From assembly GCA_002494975.1 (NCBI GenBank), contig DADI01000064.1, forward strand, positions 7,220-13,170: DNA of 5,951 nt. The letters are read 5' to 3'. A program made the translations under genes and the position numbers. This document shows positions 5,927-5,951 of the stretch, piece after piece. Within the stretch, counting starts at the first letter, position 1. Every line of letters begins with the position of its first letter. This DNA is from Euryarchaeota archaeon UBA556. GTDB taxonomy: Archaea > Thermoplasmatota > Poseidoniia > Poseidoniales > Thalassarchaeaceae. The notes beneath the pieces are model-generated. The model made no database searches. It saw only the letters and a list, made by a program, of their open reading frames with translations, and was not told where the DNA came from.

Positions 5927-5951
5927 AACGTACCTTGAATAACCAGTTGCG
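5899..5951. other. 3' flanking region without a supported gene
   Basis: These 53 bases follow the stop codon. They hold the right arm of the inverted repeat and an overlapping second hairpin: 5917-5924 can pair with 5927-5934 with one G-U pair. A 12-codon ATG frame (5904-5942) and short minus-strand frames are present but too short to support. No clear archaeal TATA/BRE promoter is seen, and the next gene lies outside the window. Confidence 0.6.

Noticed and set aside
5904..5942. 12-codon ATG frame after the main stop (MKLYGCVKTYLE)
   Set aside because: It is too short to support, has no visible ribosome binding site, and lies within the overlapping hairpins.
5910..5951. Possible 3' end of a convergent minus-strand gene (frame open from the window edge to a stop at 5910-5912)
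   Set aside because: Only 13 sense codons are visible and other minus-strand frames are equally open or nearly so, so the reading cannot be chosen from this window.
1..5951. CRISPR array, tRNA, rRNA, insertion sequence, attachment site or phage genes
   Set aside because: The uninterrupted coding frame fills the window; I saw no regularly spaced direct repeats, tRNA-like cloverleaf or transposase motif.

Overview
The window is almost entirely one open reading frame (positions 1-5898, 1965 codons on the + strand). It encodes the C-terminal part, probably the bulk, of a giant secreted multidomain protein held in the membrane by one C-terminal helix. No second gene can be supported. The architecture resembles the large cell-surface proteins of marine planktonic archaea, especially Marine Group II / Poseidoniales (Thermoplasmatota). 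The reasons are an acidic, Asp/Asn/Gly-rich ectodomain, many N-X-S/T sequons, VCBS/FG-GAP-type calcium loops, CARDB-like and PKD-like beta-sandwiches, one C-terminal transmembrane helix followed by Arg/Lys, a short Tyr/Gln-rich cytoplasmic tail, and AT-leaning base composition. No LPXTG, PEP-CTERM or Bacteroidota type-IX sorting signal is visible. The lineage is an inference from style, not from a marker gene.

Layout by codon: 1-317, the end of an FG-GAP/VCBS beta-propeller whose start lies upstream of the window; 323-703 and 704-1074, two successive copies of a composite unit in which a MAM/concanavalin-like jelly-roll sits inside a split CARDB-like Ig domain; 1075-1202, a beta-sandwich; 1203-1456, an alpha/beta domain resembling class I glutamine amidotransferase/ThuA/DUF4350 folds but without the nucleophilic Cys; 1457-1600, a beta-rich domain; 1620-1738, a PKD-like domain; 1744-1860, a last Ig-like domain; 1861-1882, a short Cys-containing stalk; 1884-1904, the transmembrane helix; 1905-1965, the cytoplasmic tail.

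The first in-frame ATG is at base 1, but the protein there is already inside a calcium-binding propeller blade with no signal peptide, so the true N-terminus is outside the window. The last 53 bases (5899-5951) are non-coding as far as can be seen. They carry a perfect 8-bp inverted repeat that includes the stop codon, plus a second, overlapping and competing hairpin.

The best candidates for something undescribed are the duplicated domain-in-domain units, the apparently non-catalytic amidotransferase-like domain inside an extracellular adhesin-like chain, and the helical Tyr/Gln-rich tail. The ectodomain is probably a calcium- and disulfide-stabilised binding or adhesion structure; its ligand cannot be read from the sequence.
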